A stretch of DNA of 8,358 bases, taken from Actinomycetota bacterium (GTDB lineage: Bacteria > Actinomycetota > Actinomycetes > Nanopelagicales > Nanopelagicaceae). The notes beneath the pieces were generated by a model that worked only from the letters and a program-made list of their open reading frames with translations, did not search any database and was not told the DNA's origin. Positions 7,339 through 8,358 of the stretch are shown here, piece by piece. Position 1 is the stretch's first letter. Each line of letters begins with the position of its first letter. Location: NCBI GenBank assembly GCA_009704515.1, contig WLDZ01000037.1, forward strand, positions 1 through 8,358, read 5' to 3'. The translations under genes were made by a program, and so were the position numbers.

Positions 7339-8358
7339 ATGCAGAAGTTTAATAAAGCAGCGCTCGTCGCTGTCGCTGCTACAGCTGCACTTGTTCTTAC
7401 AAGTTGCAGCAGCAGTGATTCTGGAGGACCGTTAAAGATCGGTTCACTCCTTCCAGAGACAGGTAGCCTTGCATTCCTCGGCCCACCTGAGTTTGCAGGC
7501 GTAGATCTAGCTGTTGCTGAGATCAACGAAGCTGGCGGAGTTCTCGGAGAGAACATCGAACACCTCCGTGGCGATTCAGGCGATACAAGCTCTGACATTG
7601 CTCAGCAGACAACAGATGCACACATTGCAGCTGGCGTCAGCGCAATTGTTGGTGCAGCATCTTCAGGTGTTTCATTCACTGTAATCGACAAGATTGCAAG
7701 TGCTGGAATTGTTCACTTCTCACCAGCGAACACATCACCTGACTTCACTTCATATGCGGACGAAGGATTCTACTTCCGTACCGCTCCATCAGATACTTTC
7801 CAGGGCGCTGTCTTGGGTCAGTTGATGGCAAAGGAAGGCGCTAAGAACGTCGTAATCCTTAACCTTGATGATGCATACGGAAATGGTCTTGCGAAGTACG
7901 CAATCGCAGCGTTCTCAGGTACATCAACAAACATCGTTTACAACCCACAGGCTGCTGAGTTCTCAGCTGATGTTGCAAAGGCAAAGGCTGCAAAGCCAGA
8001 TGCAATTGCAATCATTGGTTTTGATGAGACTGCAAAGATCTTCACAGAACTTATCAAGCAGGGTATCGGACCAGATAAGGTCAAGACATACCTCGTGGAT
8101 GGAAACCTCTCAAGTGGTGCTTACGCAGACCTACCTGCAGGAATCATGAAGGGCGTTAAGGCGACTCTTCCTGGTGTATTTGCAGATGACGCTTTCCAGA
8201 AGCGCCTACTAGGTGTAGATCCAGCACTTACTGACTTCTCATACTCAGCTGAGTCATACGATGCAGTAATCCTTATCGCACTTGCTGCAGAGCAGGGTGG
8301 AGCTACAGATGGTGCAACCATCCGTGACAACCTCGTCTCTGTTTCAAAGGGTGGCACA
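7339..8358 (+). CDS. ABC transporter substrate-binding lipoprotein, branched-chain amino-acid (LivK-like) type, 3'-truncated
   Basis: Extracytoplasmic receptor that would be tethered to the outer face of the membrane and deliver a substrate to a HAAT-type ABC importer. 340 residues are in the window and the frame is still open at the edge; relatives are usually about 380-430 residues. The signal peptide is residues 1-22 (basic MQKFNK, then an Ala/Val-rich hydrophobic core) and ends in the lipobox LTSC, with Cys23 as the lipidated residue, followed by a Ser-rich linker. The mature part begins LKIGSLLPETGSLAFLGPPEFAGVDLAVAEINEAGGVLG, the classic start of type I periplasmic-binding (Leu/Ile/Val-binding-like) proteins. 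Later come a region like the hinge-proximal SPANTSP and FRTAPSD, and NLDDAYGNGLA. Of 18 lysines, 17 are AAG and only one AAA, a bias suggesting strong expression. Permease and ATPase genes would be expected downstream, outside the window. Substrate could be branched-chain amino acids, amides, urea or other small compounds; the sequence alone does not decide. Confidence 0.92.
   Translation, partial: MQKFNKAALVAVAATAALVLTSCSSSDSGGPLKIGSLLPETGSLAFLGPPEFAGVDLAVAEINEAGGVLGENIEHLRGDSGDTSSDIAQQTTDAHIAAGVSAIVGAASSGVSFTVIDKIASAGIVHFSPANTSPDFTSYADEGFYFRTAPSDTFQGAVLGQLMAKEGAKNVVILNLDDAYGNGLAKYAIAAFSGTSTNIVYNPQAAEFSADVAKAKAAKPDAIAIIGFDETAKIFTELIKQGIGPDKVKTYLVDGNLSSGAYADLPAGIMKGVKATLPGVFADDAFQKRLLGVDPALTDFSYSAESYDAVILIALAAEQGGATDGATIRDNLVSVSKGGT

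Noticed and set aside
7254..7598. 114-codon open frame on the - strand across the transporter gene start
   Set aside because: Covers the signal peptide and leader of a convincing lipoprotein gene on the other strand; its Ser/Pro/Ala-rich translation looks like a frame shadow.
7865..8149. 94-codon + strand frame rich in Gln and Ser
   Set aside because: It is the out-of-frame reading of the substrate-binding protein; the apparent Gln/Ser/Leu repeats come from recurring GCA, GCT and AAG codons in the real frame.
1..8358. CRISPR arrays, insertion sequences, phage genes or attachment sites
   Set aside because: No spaced repeat array, transposase, integrase or terminal inverted repeats are seen; the one tRNA gene has no repeated 3' end in the window that would suggest an integrated element.

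Overview
The window carries four protein genes and one tRNA gene, all on the + strand. In order they are: glutamate synthase large subunit (gltB, 5' end cut by the window edge), glutamate synthase small subunit (gltD), pyruvate kinase (pyk), a tRNA with a CAA (Leu) anticodon, an ANTAR-type response regulator (pdtaR-like), and the start of a lipoprotein substrate-binding protein of a branched-chain amino-acid type ABC transporter (cut at the 3' edge). Packing is tight, and the only gaps are about 75 to 160 bp.

Organism (inference): an actinobacterium. The DdlR-independent evidence is the ANTAR response regulator of the PdtaR family, actinobacterial-type GltD and Pyk sequences, and a gene order (gltB-gltD ... 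pyk, tRNA-Leu, pdtaR, liv-type transporter) that I recall as conserved in actinobacteria such as Streptomyces. The moderate base composition (roughly half GC by eye, with AT-rich gaps), short intergenic regions and compact genes point to a streamlined, low-GC aquatic lineage such as the freshwater acI group (Nanopelagicales) rather than a high-GC soil actinomycete. I did not compute GC content or search a database.

Layout: 1-3429 gltB and 3422-4876 gltD overlap by 8 bp and form an operon. Positions 4877-4985 are an AT-rich gap that presumably holds the pyk promoter. pyk is 4986-6425. Positions 6426-6501 are a short gap rich in competing inverted repeats. The tRNA is 6502-6574, and pdtaR starts at 6576, one base after the tRNA. 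Positions 7182-7338 are a gap with two hairpin-forming segments, a 10-bp-period direct repeat and possible promoter elements. The transporter lipoprotein runs from 7339 to the end.

How it fits together: GltBD makes glutamate from glutamine and 2-oxoglutarate. Pyruvate kinase is the exit step of glycolysis. The lipoprotein would capture amino acids or related compounds outside the cell. The ANTAR regulator between them is of a type that acts on RNA, often in nitrogen metabolism. The core enzymes are ordinary. The unusual points are the tRNA (a Leu anticodon on a short-variable-loop, class I body), the one-base gap between the tRNA and the pdtaR start codon, and the structured untranslated segments. 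I see no mobile element, CRISPR array or clearly new multi-gene system.
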